The notes below the pieces were generated by a model. It was not told where the DNA came from and did not search any database. It saw only the letters and a list, made by a program, of their open reading frames with translations. A DNA stretch of 64,000 nucleotides. It comes from Stappia stellulata (GTDB lineage Bacteria; Pseudomonadota; Alphaproteobacteria; Rhizobiales; Stappiaceae). Below are positions 47,653 through 58,845 of this stretch, one piece after another. The stretch lies in the NCBI RefSeq assembly GCF_020176715.1, contig NZ_JAIVMF010000001.1:496001-560000 (forward strand), read 5' to 3'. Both the position numbers and the translations under genes were made by a program. Position 1 is the first letter of the stretch. Each line of letters begins with the position of its first letter.

Positions 47653-48510
47653 GTGAGCCAGACCCCGCCCGCCCTGCCGCTCGTCTTTCTGCTCATGCGC
47701 CACCGCACGCTGCTTGCCGGCGGCGCCATCGTCACGCTGGTGTTGGTGGCGGCCCTTGTCTCGCTGGTGTGGACGCCCTATGCCATCGACGCGCTCTCCG
47801 TCGCCGACCGGCTGAAGGGATCGTCGCTGGCGCATCCGCTCGGCACGGATCAATACGGCCGCGACATGCTGTCGATGCTGATGGTCGGCGCGCGCACATC
47901 CATCGCCGTCGCGCTCTTGGCGGTCGGGATCGGCGTTTGCCTCGGCGTGCCGCTCGGACTGATCGCCGCCGCGCGCGGCGGCTGGCTCGACGAGGGGCTG
48001 ATGCGGGTCAACGATCTCATCTTCGCCTTTCCGACGCTCCTGTCGGCGGTGATGATCACTGCCTTGTTCGGCGCCGGCGCGATCAACGCCATCATCGCCA
48101 TCGGCATCTTCAACATCCCGGTTTTCGCGCGCGTCGCACGCGGCGGCGCGCTCGCCACCAAGTCGCGCGAATTCGTGCTGGCGGCGCGGGTTTCGGGCAA
48201 GGGTGAAATCCGCATCATCGCGGAGCACATCCTGCCGAATATCGCGAACCTCCTGATCGTGCAGGGAACCATCCAGTTCTCGCTCGGCATTCTGGCGGAA
48301 GCCGGGCTGTCCTATGTCGGCCTCGGCGCGCAGCCGCCGCTCGCCTCCTGGGGCCGCATGCTGAACGAGGCGCAGACGATGATGATGCTGGCGCCGACGC
48401 TTGCGCTCTATCCGGGGCTGGCCATCGTCGTCACCGTGATCGGCCTCAACCTGCTCGGCGACGGCCTGCGCGACCTGCTCGACCCGCGCCTGAAGCGACG
48501 GGCGGCCTGA
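47653..48510 (+). CDS. Peptide-type ABC transporter permease (DppC/OppC family)
   Basis: The 285-residue permease shows HPLGTDQYGRDMLSMLMVGARTSIAVALLAVGIG (the DppC signature), the EAA loop (RGGALATKSREFVLAARVSGKGEIRIIAEHILPNI) and a C-terminal GLAIVVTVIGLNLLGDGLRDLLDPRLKRR. It forms the membrane channel with the preceding DppB-type subunit. The ATPase gene starts one base after its stop codon, so the three are translated as a unit. Confidence 0.92.
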   Translation: MSQTPPALPLVFLLMRHRTLLAGGAIVTLVLVAALVSLVWTPYAIDALSVADRLKGSSLAHPLGTDQYGRDMLSMLMVGARTSIAVALLAVGIGVCLGVPLGLIAAARGGWLDEGLMRVNDLIFAFPTLLSAVMITALFGAGAINAIIAIGIFNIPVFARVARGGALATKSREFVLAARVSGKGEIRIIAEHILPNIANLLIVQGTIQFSLGILAEAGLSYVGLGAQPPLASWGRMLNEAQTMMMLAPTLALYPGLAIVVTVIGLNLLGDGLRDLLDPRLKRRAA

Positions 48511-48511
48511 C

Positions 48512-50170
48512 ATGCTGTTCCAGGCGCGGGACCTGAGGGTCGAAATTCACGGAAAACAGATCCTGAAAGGTGTCAGTTTCGACATTGCCGCCGGCGAAAC
48601 GCTCGGCCTCGTCGGCGAGAGCGGCTCCGGCAAGTCGATGACGGCGCTCGCCGCCATGGGGCTTCTGCCGCATGGCGCGACGGTGGCGGGACAGCTACCG
48701 CTGAACGGGCAGGACCTTCTGCAATTGCGCGAAGCGGAGATGTGCAAGTTGCGCGGCCGGCGCATCGGCATGGTGTTTCAGGAGCCGATGACCGCGCTGA
48801 ACCCGGTCAGGACCATCGGCGACCAGATTGCCGAAGGGATCTTCTGGCACATGCGCGTGTCCCGCGCCGTTGCGGCGGAGCGCGCCCGCACGCTGCTCGA
48901 CCGGGTGGGACTGACGCGGGCGCGGGTGACCGGCGAGCGCTACCCGCATCAGCTCTCCGGCGGTCAGCGCCAGCGCGTCGTCATCGCCATGGCGATTGCC
49001 TGCCGCCCGGACCTCCTGATCGCCGATGAGCCGACAACCGCGCTCGACGTCACCATCCAGGCGCAGATCCTTGCCCTCATTCAGGAAATCGTGGACGAGA
49101 ACCGGATGGGCTGCCTGCTGATCAGCCACGATCTTGCCGTGGTGGCGCAAATGGCGGACCGGGTGGCGATCATGCGGGAGGGCGAGATCGTGGAAAGCGG
49201 GCCGACGGTGTCGCTCTTCGCCAATCTCACGCATCCCTATTCCAGGGCGCTGATGGCGGCCTCCAATCATGTCCCGATCCGCGCACGGCGGCCGATCCGC
49301 CCGGGCCGCGCCGCCTCCGACGAATTGCTCCTGAGCGTGCGCGACCTGGTGCGCAGCTACCCCCAGCCGCGCAAGCGCTTCTTCGAAAAGCCGCGCCGGC
49401 TGACCGCCGTCAAGGGCGTGAGCTTCGATATCCGCGCCGGGCAGAGCGTCGGGTTGGTCGGGGAATCCGGCTGCGGCAAGTCCACGCTGGCGCGCACGCT
49501 GCTTGCCCTCGAAGCCCCCGACAGCGGCACGCTGTCGGTTCTTGGCCGCGATCCGTTTTCCGCGCGCGGCGATGCCCGCGAGGCCGTGCACCGCGCCGTG
49601 CAGGTGGTGTTTCAGGACCCTTACGGCAGTTTCAATCCGCGCCATCGCATCGGCCGGGTGGTGGCGGAACCGCTGCATCTGATGCGCGGCGAGATCGGCC
49701 CGAGCGAAAAACGCGACCGCGTCGCACAAGCCTTGAGCGAAGTGGGCCTGAGCGCCGAGGATGCGAGCAAATATCCGCATGAGTTTTCCGGCGGCCAGCG
49801 CCAGCGCATCGCGATCGCGCGCGCATTGGTCACCCGGCCGCGGCTGATCATCGCCGACGAGCCGGTGTCCGCGCTCGATGTCTCGATCCGCGCGCAGGTG
49901 CTCGACCTGCTGGCGAGCTTGCGCGCGAAGCTCGGCCTCGCCTATCTGTTCATCTCGCACGACCTCAGCGTGGTGCGGGCGATCACCGACGAGGTCATGG
50001 TGATGAACGGCGGAAAGATCGTGGAGCGCGGGCGCACGGCGCGCGTGTTCGACCATCCCCGGCATCCGTATACGCGCATGCTGGTCGCCGCCGCCCCGGA
50101 TCTGAAAACGGCGCTGGCGGCGCGCCGGGCACGGGACGCCGAGCGACAGGGAGACACCAAAACGCCATGA
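48512..50170 (+). CDS. Fused peptide-type ABC ATPase (DppD-DppF)
   Basis: The 552-residue protein contains two complete ATPase domains. The N-terminal one (about 1-255) has [24 protein letters not shown] and [20 protein letters not shown]. The C-terminal one (about 275-535) has [24 protein letters not shown] and [14 protein letters not shown]. Separate DppD and DppF subunits are commoner; fusion fixes the pair at one to one. The C-terminal OppC extensions that bind an iron-sulfur cluster in classical DppD/F are short here. It overlaps the ROK kinase gene by 4 bases (ATGA), indicating translational coupling. Confidence 0.93.
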   Translation: MLFQARDLRVEIHGKQILKGVSFDIAAGETLGLVGESGSGKSMTALAAMGLLPHGATVAGQLPLNGQDLLQLREAEMCKLRGRRIGMVFQEPMTALNPVRTIGDQIAEGIFWHMRVSRAVAAERARTLLDRVGLTRARVTGERYPHQLSGGQRQRVVIAMAIACRPDLLIADEPTTALDVTIQAQILALIQEIVDENRMGCLLISHDLAVVAQMADRVAIMREGEIVESGPTVSLFANLTHPYSRALMAASNHVPIRARRPIRPGRAASDELLLSVRDLVRSYPQPRKRFFEKPRRLTAVKGVSFDIRAGQSVGLVGESGCGKSTLARTLLALEAPDSGTLSVLGRDPFSARGDAREAVHRAVQVVFQDPYGSFNPRHRIGRVVAEPLHLMRGEIGPSEKRDRVAQALSEVGLSAEDASKYPHEFSGGQRQRIAIARALVTRPRLIIADEPVSALDVSIRAQVLDLLASLRAKLGLAYLFISHDLSVVRAITDEVMVMNGGKIVERGRTARVFDHPRHPYTRMLVAAAPDLKTALAARRARDAERQGDTKTP

Positions 50171-51087
50171 CGCAGGACACCTCACGGCGGCTCAGGATCG
50201 GCATCGACTGGGGCGGAACCAAGATGGAGGCGATCGCGCTCGCAGCCGACGGAACGGAGCGCTTCCGCCAGCGGATCGCGACCCCGCGCGACGACTACGA
50301 CGGCTGCGTTCGCGCGGTCGCAGCCCTTGTGAAGGCTGCCGAGGCTGCGACCGGCGAAACCGGCAGCGTTGGCCTTGGCATTCCCGGATCGCTGTCGCCG
50401 GCGACCGGGCTCGTCAAGAACGCCAACTCCACCTGGATGAACGGACAGCCGCTCGACCGCGATCTCGAGGCCGCGCTCCAACGGCCCGTGCGCATCCAGA
50501 ACGACGCGAACTGCCTGGCGGTCTCGGAGGCGACCGACGGGGCCGGCGCCGGCGCGCGGGTCGTTCATGCGATCATCATCGGCACCGGATGCGGGTCGGG
50601 GATCGCCATCAACGGCGTGGCCCATCGCGGCGCCAACGGCATCGGCGGGGAATGGGGCAACATCCCCGTGCCGTGGATGAGCGAGGACGAGTTTCCCGGC
50701 CCCGAGTGCTGGACCGGGCATCGCGGTACCATCGACCGGATGTGCTCGGGAACCGGGTTCCAGTGGGACTACGAACGGGTCACCGGCGCGGCCGCCACCG
50801 GGCATGAGATCGTCGCCCGCGCGCGCAGCGGAGAGGTCGAGGCGCAAGAGGCGCTGGAGCGCTACATCTCGCGGCTTGCCCGGGCAATGGCGATGGTCGC
50901 CAACATCCTCGATCCGGATGTCTTCGTGCTTGGCGGCGGCATGTCGAACGTCGACGAGCTCTATGCGCGACTGCCGGAGGCCATGGCGCCCTACATCTTC
51001 TCCGACCAGTATGAAGTGCCGATCCGCAAGGCGAAACACGGCGACAGCTCCGGCGTGCGTGGCGCCGCCTGGCTGTGGAACGACTGA
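50167..51087 (+). CDS. ROK-family sugar kinase-like protein without the zinc motif
   Basis: The 306-residue protein has the ROK phosphate-binding loop (RIGIDWGGTKMEAIAL, residues 9-24), the catalytic Asp in IQNDANCLAVSEA and the second phosphate loop IIIGTGCGSGIAING. It is closest in layout to fructokinase/N-acetylglucosamine kinase (Mak, NagK). The zinc-binding H...CxCGxxGCxE element is degenerate: GEWGN replaces GEWGH, and CWTGHRGTID replaces CxCGxxGCxE, so three of four ligands are gone. Coupling to a peptide-type importer suggests the imported substrate carries a sugar or aminosugar part, for instance a muropeptide or glycosyl amide. That is inference. Confidence 0.82.
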   Translation: MTQDTSRRLRIGIDWGGTKMEAIALAADGTERFRQRIATPRDDYDGCVRAVAALVKAAEAATGETGSVGLGIPGSLSPATGLVKNANSTWMNGQPLDRDLEAALQRPVRIQNDANCLAVSEATDGAGAGARVVHAIIIGTGCGSGIAINGVAHRGANGIGGEWGNIPVPWMSEDEFPGPECWTGHRGTIDRMCSGTGFQWDYERVTGAAATGHEIVARARSGEVEAQEALERYISRLARAMAMVANILDPDVFVLGGGMSNVDELYARLPEAMAPYIFSDQYEVPIRKAKHGDSSGVRGAAWLWND

Positions 51088-51183
51088 CGGCCTCCCCCTC
51101 GCCGCGCGCCAAAGGCTTGCCTATATCCTTGGTTGCGGCCCGGCATGCGCCGATACCCCGCAGGTCTACAAAGGGAGGTCAGA

Positions 51184-51777
51184 ATGCGTCGTTACGGAAC
51201 TCTCGCAGCCCTCGCCCTCGTTGCGGCATGGATCGCGCCGGCCGATCCGGCGCGCGCGGACCCGCGCGATTTCAGGATCGATCCGGCGCATTTTTCGATT
51301 GTCTTCAACGCCGACCACATCGGCTACGGGCCGACCTGGGGCCTGTTCCTGAAGGGCGAAGGCTCCTTCACCTACGACGAGGAGACCCGCACGCTGTCCG
51401 ATCTCACGGTCACCATCTTGGCAGACAGCGTGTTTTCCAACAATGAGCGGCGCGACGAGCATCTGCGCTCCGACGACTTTCTTTCAGCCGAAGCGCATCC
51501 CGACATCACTTTCCAGATGACCTCGAACGCGGAAGAAACACCGCGCAGCGGCATGGTGACCGGCGACCTCACCCTGCGCGGCGTGACGCAGCCGGTGACC
51601 CTCGACGTCACCTTGAACAAGGTCGGCCCCTATCCCTTCGGCGGCACCTATGTGATCGGCATCAGCGCGACGACGACGCTGAAGCGCTCCGATTTCGGCA
51701 TGACCTATGCGGTGGAAAACGGCCTTGTCGGCGACGAGGTGCCGATCCGCATCGATCTCGAAGCGATCCGGCAGTAG
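51184..51777 (+). CDS. YceI-family periplasmic protein
   Basis: A 197-residue protein with a signal peptide (MRRYGTLAALALVAAWIAPADPARA) and a YceI-like lipocalin beta-barrel. Characteristic segments are FRIDPAHFSIVFNADHIGYG, RRDEHLRSDDFLSAEAHPDITFQMTS, TGDLTLRGVTQPVTLDVTLNK and KRSDFGMTY. YceI proteins bind isoprenoid or amide lipids in the periplasm and are often induced by base or stress. GGGAGGTCAGA precedes the start. It is convergent with a cupin gene and does not appear to be linked functionally to the transporter upstream. Confidence 0.92.
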   Translation: MRRYGTLAALALVAAWIAPADPARADPRDFRIDPAHFSIVFNADHIGYGPTWGLFLKGEGSFTYDEETRTLSDLTVTILADSVFSNNERRDEHLRSDDFLSAEAHPDITFQMTSNAEETPRSGMVTGDLTLRGVTQPVTLDVTLNKVGPYPFGGTYVIGISATTTLKRSDFGMTYAVENGLVGDEVPIRIDLEAIRQ

Positions 51778-51791
51778 GGCGCGGGGAGCGC

Positions 51792-52472
51792 TCAGCCGCC
51801 CGTCGGCGCGGTGACCTCCCGCAGGTGGCCGGTCTTGACGAGGACGCGCGCGCCCTGCGCTCCGGCGACAGCCTGCAGCCGCGCGCCGACCGGAAGACGG
51901 ATCCAGCCGTTGCGGCCGAAGATCTCGTCGCCGTGGCGCAAGCTTCCGTCGAGCACGAGCAGTTCCGCCCCGCCGGCGACATCGAGGCCGACCTCGGAAT
52001 CCGGCTCCCAATGCTCGACGCGCACGTCCTCATGATCGTCGGCAAACAGCGGCAGCACGCAGACGCCCGGCCGGTCGCGATGGGGCACTGGCGCGGCCTT
52101 GTTGGTGTCGACGATCACATGGCTCTTGTCGGCGGGGTCGAACTGCCAGAGCTTGACGAAGATGACGCAGCCGTCCTTCGAGGCGGGCGTGTGGCTCGAT
52201 CCGGGTGGATTGCGCACATAGGTGCCGGCCGGATAGTCGCCATGCTCGTCCTGGAACACGCCCTCCAGCACGAAGAACTCCTCACCGCCGCCGTGGGTGT
52301 GGGCGGAAAAGGCACTTCCCGCGTCGTAGCGCACGATGGAGGTGGCGCGGGCCACCTCGTCGCCGATCCGGTCGAGCATGCGCCGGCTGACGCCCGGCAT
52401 GGGCGAGGCACGCCATTCCAGCTCGCCGGCATGAACGGCGACCGGCTGTTCGAAGTCGGCGTTGAGGTCCAT
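51792..52472 (-). CDS. ChrR-like cupin-domain protein
   Basis: The 226-residue protein has two cupin domains. The first (about 15-120) has the metal-binding set [37 protein letters not shown], typical of the ChrR cupin domain that binds zinc in anti-sigma factors. The second (about 130-220) is degenerate. There is no N-terminal anti-sigma zinc domain (HxxxCxxC) and no sigma factor gene beside it, so it is more likely a free-standing cupin, possibly an acetylacetone-cleaving-type or sensor protein. GGAGACGATCACG precedes the ATG. Function uncertain. Confidence 0.78.
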   Translation of the reverse strand: MDLNADFEQPVAVHAGELEWRASPMPGVSRRMLDRIGDEVARATSIVRYDAGSAFSAHTHGGGEEFFVLEGVFQDEHGDYPAGTYVRNPPGSSHTPASKDGCVIFVKLWQFDPADKSHVIVDTNKAAPVPHRDRPGVCVLPLFADDHEDVRVEHWEPDSEVGLDVAGGAELLVLDGSLRHGDEIFGRNGWIRLPVGARLQAVAGAQGARVLVKTGHLREVTAPTGG

Positions 52473-52557
52473 CGTGATCGTCTCCTTCGAGCGCCCGCAG
52501 GCGTCTTGCAGACGCTTCAGGATGGGGCGCTCGCGACTGCGGTCAAGGGCCGCGCGC

Positions 52558-53802
52558 CTACACCCGGTTGAGCAGCCGCGCGCGGATCGTGCCCGACAGC
52601 TTGCGGATTTCCTCCAGAAGGGTGACGGCGTCCTCCACCGGTCCGTCGGCGTCGAGCACGACGTAACCGATCTCGCCGTCGGTCTGATAATGCTGCGCGG
52701 CGATGTTGACCTTCCACTTGGCGAAGAGGTCGTTGAGCTTGCCGAGTTCGCCGGGCGCATTGCGCTGCACCTGGATGAAGCGGGTGTTGTTGGTTCCCTT
52801 GGGCAGCTGCACCTGGGGGAAATTCACCGCACCGATGGTGGAGCCGACGTCGGAATATTCCACCAGCCGGCGGGCGACTTCCTCACCGATGCGCTCCTGC
52901 GCCTCTTCGGTGGAACCGCCGACATGCGGCGTCAGGATGACGTTGTCGAGCCCGCGCAGCGGCGACAGGAATTCCTCGTCGTTCGACTTCGGCTCGCTCG
53001 GGAAGACGTCGACGGCGGCTCCCGCCAGATGGCCCGACTTCAGCGCATCGGCGAGTGCGTCGATATCGAGCACCGTGCCGCGGGCGTTGTTGATGAGATA
53101 GGCGCCCTTCTTCATGGCGGCGATCTCGGCGCGTCCGATCATGCCGCGCGTCTCCGGCGTTTGCGGCAGATGCAGGGACACGACATCGGAGGCTTCCAGA
53201 AGCGCGTGCAGCGTCTCGGTCGGCTCGACATTGCCGTGGCGCAGCTTGTCGGTCTGGTCGAAGAAGATCACCCGCATGCCCATCGCCTCGGCGAGCATGG
53301 AGAGCTGCGAGCCAATGTTGCCGTAACCGACGATGCCGAGCGTCTTGCCGCGCACCTCGTTGCTGCCGGCCGCACTCTTCAGCCAGCGGCCGTTGTGGGC
53401 GGCCATCGACTTCTGGAAAGTGCCGCGCATCAGCATGACGATCTCGGCGAGGGTCAGTTCGGCGACGCTGCGCGTGTTGGAAAACGGCGCGTTGAACACC
53501 GTGATGCCGCGCCGGTTGGCCGACACCAGGTCGACCTGATTGGTGCCGACCGAGAAGCAGCCGACGGCAACCAGCGTCTGCGCAGCTTCCAGGATCTCCG
53601 CATCAACCTGGGTGCGCGAGCGGATGCCGAGGATGTGCACGCCCTGCAGCGCGTCCTTCAGGGCTTCCTTGTCGAGCGCGGTCTTGAGCAGTTGAACGTT
53701 GGTGTAACCGGACGCGGCGAGTACGTCGGTCGCTGACGGGCTGATGCCCTCAAGCAGCAGCCAGCGGATCTGGTCCTTGGGGCGAGACAGACCGGTGTTC
53801 AT
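52558..53802 (-). CDS. serA: D-3-phosphoglycerate dehydrogenase
   Basis: Oxidises 3-phosphoglycerate to 3-phosphohydroxypyruvate, first step of serine synthesis. The 414 residues match the E. coli-type short SerA: N-terminal substrate domain, NAD domain with [20 protein letters not shown], catalytic Arg in NNARGTVLD, Glu in [15 protein letters not shown] and His in [18 protein letters not shown]-terminal ACT domain (about 340-414, with [15 protein letters not shown]) gives serine feedback. The first 30 codons of the longer frame are not typical, so ATG 53802 is used. serB and serC are not adjacent. It follows the amidohydrolase gene by 111 bases and could be read from the dpp operon or its own promoter. 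Confidence 0.93.
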   Translation of the reverse strand: MNTGLSRPKDQIRWLLLEGISPSATDVLAASGYTNVQLLKTALDKEALKDALQGVHILGIRSRTQVDAEILEAAQTLVAVGCFSVGTNQVDLVSANRRGITVFNAPFSNTRSVAELTLAEIVMLMRGTFQKSMAAHNGRWLKSAAGSNEVRGKTLGIVGYGNIGSQLSMLAEAMGMRVIFFDQTDKLRHGNVEPTETLHALLEASDVVSLHLPQTPETRGMIGRAEIAAMKKGAYLINNARGTVLDIDALADALKSGHLAGAAVDVFPSEPKSNDEEFLSPLRGLDNVILTPHVGGSTEEAQERIGEEVARRLVEYSDVGSTIGAVNFPQVQLPKGTNNTRFIQVQRNAPGELGKLNDLFAKWKVNIAAQHYQTDGEIGYVVLDADGPVEDAVTLLEEIRKLSGTIRARLLNRV

Positions 53803-53913
53803 GGGCGTTTCCGTGATCCTGGGGCAGGCGCGCGGAAGCCCGCGCGTGACAGATTGCGCTCTCCTGCCCTGTCCGCGTCCAAAATTCAACTGTCGCCAGG
53901 TGGAAATGCGGGT

Positions 53914-54780
53914 CTAACGTGCTGCGACCCAGTCGCGCAGCTCGCGCAGGAACCGGGTCAAACGCTCCTGCGTGTTCGAAAAATCCGCCGTCTTTTCAAA
54001 GCTCTCGACGTCCATGTAGAGAGCGCGATTGACCTCGATCTGCAGGCTGTGGACACCCGCGTCCGGATTTCCATGCTGACGCAGGATCTCCGCCCCCTTG
54101 AAGGGATCGTTGATCGCAACCGAGAACCCGAGGTCGAGAAGGATCCGTCGGGCTTCCGCAATGAAGCCGGCGGAACAGGTCCGGCCCTCGCGGTCGGACA
54201 GGACCATGTCGGGGCGCAAGCCTCCGGTCTCGTCTTCATGCATGGCATTGGCCACGGGCTGCATCGAATGGAGATCGAGATGATAGACCCCGCCGGCCGC
54301 GCCCCTGGTCTCGGCAAGCAGGTCCGCGAGGGCGGCGTGATAGGGCCGCCAGCAGCGCTCCAGGCGCACCTCGTAGTCGGAGCGCGGCAACGCCGATGCG
54401 AGCAGCGGTGCGCCGTCCGGCGGCGTCGCGGTCCAAACGACGCCCTTGCCGAGCCGGGCCTTGGCGCTGGGCGCCAATACCAGTTCGTCGCCGTCGGCCA
54501 GCGTTTCGGGCGCCAGATCGTCGAAGGCCCGGTTCACGTCGCAGTAGATCCGGCCGAAGCGGGCGGCGAGCAGAGGCATGCCGAGGTCGGGCGCTGCCGA
54601 AAACAGCTCGTCGACATACATGTCCTCCGCCCGTCGGTAGCGCGACGGAGGCTGCAGCGGATCGAAATCCTCCGGATAGACCGTGCCGGAATGCGGGCTG
54701 TCGAGCACCAGCGGCGCCAGCACCCGTGCCGGCCGGCGGATCTCGATCATCTCGGCCCCGACGCGCCCACCGTCCGCCAT
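53914..54780 (-). CDS. N-formylglutamate amidohydrolase family protein
   Basis: The 288-residue protein is an N-formylglutamate deformylase-type (HutG-like) zinc hydrolase. Motifs are LVLDSPHSGTVYPEDF near the N-terminus, RIYCDVNRAFDD, the central GVYHLDLHSMQPVA with zinc-binding His, and the C-terminal HSLQIEVNRALYMD. The classical reaction releases formate and glutamate at the end of one histidine pathway, but there are no other hut genes here. It starts 6 bases after the dppF stop, so it is part of the importer operon and probably deacylates the imported N-acyl amino acid. Confidence 0.88.
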   Translation of the reverse strand: MADGGRVGAEMIEIRRPARVLAPLVLDSPHSGTVYPEDFDPLQPPSRYRRAEDMYVDELFSAAPDLGMPLLAARFGRIYCDVNRAFDDLAPETLADGDELVLAPSAKARLGKGVVWTATPPDGAPLLASALPRSDYEVRLERCWRPYHAALADLLAETRGAAGGVYHLDLHSMQPVANAMHEDETGGLRPDMVLSDREGRTCSAGFIAEARRILLDLGFSVAINDPFKGAEILRQHGNPDAGVHSLQIEVNRALYMDVESFEKTADFSNTQERLTRFLRELRDWVAAR

Positions 54781-54786
54781 CTCCCG

Positions 54787-55781
<995 letters not shown>

Positions 55782-55785
<4 letters not shown>

Positions 55786-56783
55786 GCCGAGCCTCCTTCA
55801 TAGGCCGGCTCGTCCGGTCGGTGCGGATGGTGGCAGCGCACCCCGCGGCGATCGCTTGCGGACACCAGCTCCGGCATTTGCGTGCAGGCGGCATCGGCGC
55901 GCGGACAGCGCGCGGCAAAACTGCACCCGGGCGGCAGGGCAAGCAGCGACGGCGCCATGCCGGGGATCTGGGTCAAGCGCCGGCCGCGCTGGTTGTGGCT
56001 GGGCACGGAGCCGATCAGTCCGCGCGTGTAGGGATGAAGCGGCCCGTCGAGCACCTCGCCGACCGGCCCCTCCTCCACGATGCGTCCGGCGTACATCACC
56101 GCAACGCGGTCCGCGAGGCCGCCGACAACGGCAAGATCATGGGTGATCCAGATCATCGCGAGCCCCGTCTCGGCGCAGAGTTTCTGCACCTCGTAGAGGA
56201 TCTGCGCCTGGATCGTCACGTCGAGCGCGGTGGTGGGCTCGTCGGCGACGATCACCTCCGGCTCGTTCAGGAGCGCGATGGCAATCGCAACGCGCTGGCG
56301 CATGCCGCCGGAAAACTGGTGCGGATAGGCGACCAGACGTTCGTCCGGCGAGGGAATGCCGACCCGTGCGAGCGCGGCGCGGGCGCGTTCCCGGGCGGCC
56401 TCTTCCGACACATGCTCATGCGCGCGGATCGCCTCGATCATCTGGGTGTCGACCCGCAGCACCGGATTGAGGGTCATCATCGGATCCTGGAAGATCATCG
56501 CGATCTTGCGCCCGCGCAAGGAACGCCAGTCGCGTTCCGACTTGCCGACCAGTTCCTCTCCCGCCAGGCGGATCGATCCGCCGACGACCCGTCCCGGCGG
56601 GTCGACCAGACCCATCAGCGAAAAGCCGGTCACGGTCTTGCCGGAGCCACTCTCGCCGACGAGGCCGAGCACCTCGCCGCGTGCCAGCGAAAACGACACG
56701 CCGTCAACGGCTCGGGCAACGCCGGCCTTGGTGAAGAAATGCGTCTTGAGGTCCTCGACCTCCAGGACGGGTGACTTGCTCAT
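55782..56783 (-). CDS. dppD: Dpp-type ABC transporter ATPase (DppD)
   Basis: The 333-residue ATPase has Walker [45 protein letters not shown] and the C-terminal cysteine extension ([14 protein letters not shown]...CHHP) of the oligopeptide family. It partners DppF, whose gene overlaps its end. It lies 7 bases after dppC in a tightly packed operon. Confidence 0.93.
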
Positions 56784-56790
56784 GCCGTCC

Positions 56791-57729
56791 TCACTTTTGC
56801 AGTCGGGGGTTCAACACGTCGCGCAGTTGGTCGCCGACCATGTTGATGGAAACAATGGTGATCAGGAGGGCAACGCCCGGGAAGACCGCGATCCAGTATT
56901 TGCCGGACAGCATGTAGTCGAAGCCGTTGGCGATCAGCAGCCCGAGCGAGGGTTCCGTCGGCGGCAGGCCGACGCCGAGGAAGGACAGCGTCGCCTCCAA
57001 CGCGATCGCATGGGCCGTCTGCACCGTGCCGACGACGATCAGCGGTGCGACGCAATTGGGCAGGATATGGCGGAAGATGATGCGCGCGTGCCCGAGGCCG
57101 AGACAGGCGGCGGCCTCGACATATTCGCGCCGGCGCTCGACCAGCGCGGAGGCGCGCACGGTGCGCGCATAATAGGCCCACTGTGCGACGACCAACGCGA
57201 TAATGATCTTGTCGACGCCCTTGCCGAGAATCGCCAGCAGGATCAGCGCGATCAGAACCGCCGGCAGCGACAACTGCAGGTCGACCACGCGCATGATCAG
57301 GTTTTCGGTGCGCCCGCCCGCATAGGCGGCGGCGAGCCCGACGCTCATGCCGACGATGATGGCGATGATGCCGGACGCGACGCCCACCGACAGCGAGATG
57401 CGCAAGCCGTAGAAGATCGCGGACAAGAGATCGCGGCCCGCGCCGTCGGTGCCAAGCAGGAACGGCGTACCGTCCATCGCGTAGCTGCCCGGCGGCATGC
57501 GCGCGTCGAAGATCGACACGGTTGCGAGATCATAGGGGTCCTGCGGCGAGATCCAGGGCGCGAAGATCGCGATCAGGATGATCAGGAACAGGACGGCCGC
57601 CGCCCCCACCGCAAGCGGGCTGTCGGCGTAATCCGACAGGAAACGCCGCAGGGGCGTGTCGACCTTGGCGGGCAAAGCCGCTGTGGTGTCTGTCACGGTT
57701 GGTGTGTCCAATGGATCGCTGGCGCTCAT
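56791..57729 (-). CDS. dppC: Dpp-type ABC transporter permease (DppC)
   Basis: The 312-residue permease has an N-terminal cytoplasmic stretch and six segments. It includes FLLGTDGAGRDLLSAIFYGLRISLSVGV and the EAA loop (VERRREYVEAAACLGLGHARIIFRHILPNCVAPLIV), and the end MVGDQLRDVLNPRLQK. It forms the channel with DppB, encoded 8 bases upstream. Confidence 0.93.
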   Translation of the reverse strand: MSASDPLDTPTVTDTTAALPAKVDTPLRRFLSDYADSPLAVGAAAVLFLIILIAIFAPWISPQDPYDLATVSIFDARMPPGSYAMDGTPFLLGTDGAGRDLLSAIFYGLRISLSVGVASGIIAIIVGMSVGLAAAYAGGRTENLIMRVVDLQLSLPAVLIALILLAILGKGVDKIIIALVVAQWAYYARTVRASALVERRREYVEAAACLGLGHARIIFRHILPNCVAPLIVVGTVQTAHAIALEATLSFLGVGLPPTEPSLGLLIANGFDYMLSGKYWIAVFPGVALLITIVSINMVGDQLRDVLNPRLQK

Positions 57730-57737
57730 GGGTCCAC

Positions 57738-58715
57738 TCAGTTTCCGCGGTCTGCGAGCCGCACGCGCGGGTCGAGAAGCGAGTAGACGATGTCAACCAG
57801 GAGGTTGATGACGACGAAGAGGAAGACGATCATCATCAGGTAGGCGACGATGACCGGCCGGTCGAGCTGCTGGATCGACTCAATCAGGAGCTTGCCCATG
57901 CCGGGCCAGGCAAAGATGGTTTCCGTGACCACCGAGAAGGCGACCAGCGAGCCGAACTCCAGCCCGAGCACCGTGACCACGGGAATGAGGATGTTCTTCA
58001 GCAGATGCACGCCGACGATGCGGCTGCGCGACAGGCCCTTGGCGCGGGCGAACTTGATGTAGTCCTGCAGCATCGCCTCGCGCGTGCCGGCCCGCGTCAG
58101 GCGGATGACCAGCGAGATCTTCAACAGCGCCAGATTCAGCGCCGGCAGCGCCAGATGCTGCAACCCGTCGAGGGTCAAAAAGGAAAGCTCGATGCCGAAG
58201 ACGTCGACGGTCTCGCCGCGACCGGTCGATGGCAGCCAGCCGAGCACCACCGCAAACACCATGATCATCATGATGCCCACCCAGAAGGTCGGCAGCGAAA
58301 AGCCGAGGATCGAGCCGGCCATGATCGTCTTGGAGGTCTTGCTGTCGGGATAGAGACCGGCATAGAGGCCGAGCGGGATGCCGAAGACGATTGCCAGGAA
58401 CAGGGCCGCGAAGGCCAGTTCCAGCGTTGCCGGCATGCGCTGGACGATCAGGCCCAGCGCGGATTCGCCGAAGACGAAAGACTGGCCGAGGTCACCCTGG
58501 ATTGCGCTCGTCATGAACGCCCAGAACTGCTCCCAGATGGGCCGGTCGAGGCCGAGCGCGCGGGTCACCTTCTCGATGTCCGCCTGATCCATGTCGGGAG
58601 AGACGAACATATAGACCGGATCGCCGACCATATGGATGCCGAAAAACACGATGCTGGCCATGGCGACCATCACGAGCGCGCTTTGCAGCAGGCGACGAAG
58701 AATGAAAACGCTCAT
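57738..58715 (-). CDS. dppB: Dpp-type ABC transporter permease (DppB)
   Basis: The 325-residue permease starts MSVFILRRLLQSALVMVAMASIVFFGIHMVGDP. The last part is the DppB signature, where most members have PGDP. It then has an EAA loop (TRAGTREAMLQDYIKFARAKGLSRSRIVGVHLLKN) and six segments. It is separated from the binding-protein gene by a strong hairpin (58800-58837). Confidence 0.93.
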   Translation of the reverse strand: MSVFILRRLLQSALVMVAMASIVFFGIHMVGDPVYMFVSPDMDQADIEKVTRALGLDRPIWEQFWAFMTSAIQGDLGQSFVFGESALGLIVQRMPATLELAFAALFLAIVFGIPLGLYAGLYPDSKTSKTIMAGSILGFSLPTFWVGIMMIMVFAVVLGWLPSTGRGETVDVFGIELSFLTLDGLQHLALPALNLALLKISLVIRLTRAGTREAMLQDYIKFARAKGLSRSRIVGVHLLKNILIPVVTVLGLEFGSLVAFSVVTETIFAWPGMGKLLIESIQQLDRPVIVAYLMMIVFLFVVINLLVDIVYSLLDPRVRLADRGN

Positions 58716-58799
58716 GGGCCGGTGTGTCCTGGCGCGAGATGTACTGAAACATGGTGGCCGGCGGTCGCGACCCGGGAACAGACCCGGACCGTATGACAG

Positions 58800-58837
58800 G
58801 TGCGGGGGCGGCCGGGAAATCCTGGTCGCCCCCGCAC
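58800..58837 (-). terminator. Intra-operon hairpin between dppA and dppB
   Basis: GTGCGGGGGCG (58800-58810) and CGCCCCCGCAC (58827-58837) form a perfect 11-bp stem with a partly paired loop. It begins 8 bases after the dppA stop codon on the minus strand. There is no T-run, so stabilisation of the dppA mRNA end against exonucleases is more likely than termination. Confidence 0.55.
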
Positions 58838-58845
58838 TCGCGGGA

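Noticed and set aside
51792-52472. ChrR anti-sigma factor
   Set aside because: The N-terminal zinc-binding anti-sigma domain and an adjacent rpoE-type gene are missing; only the cupin part resembles ChrR.
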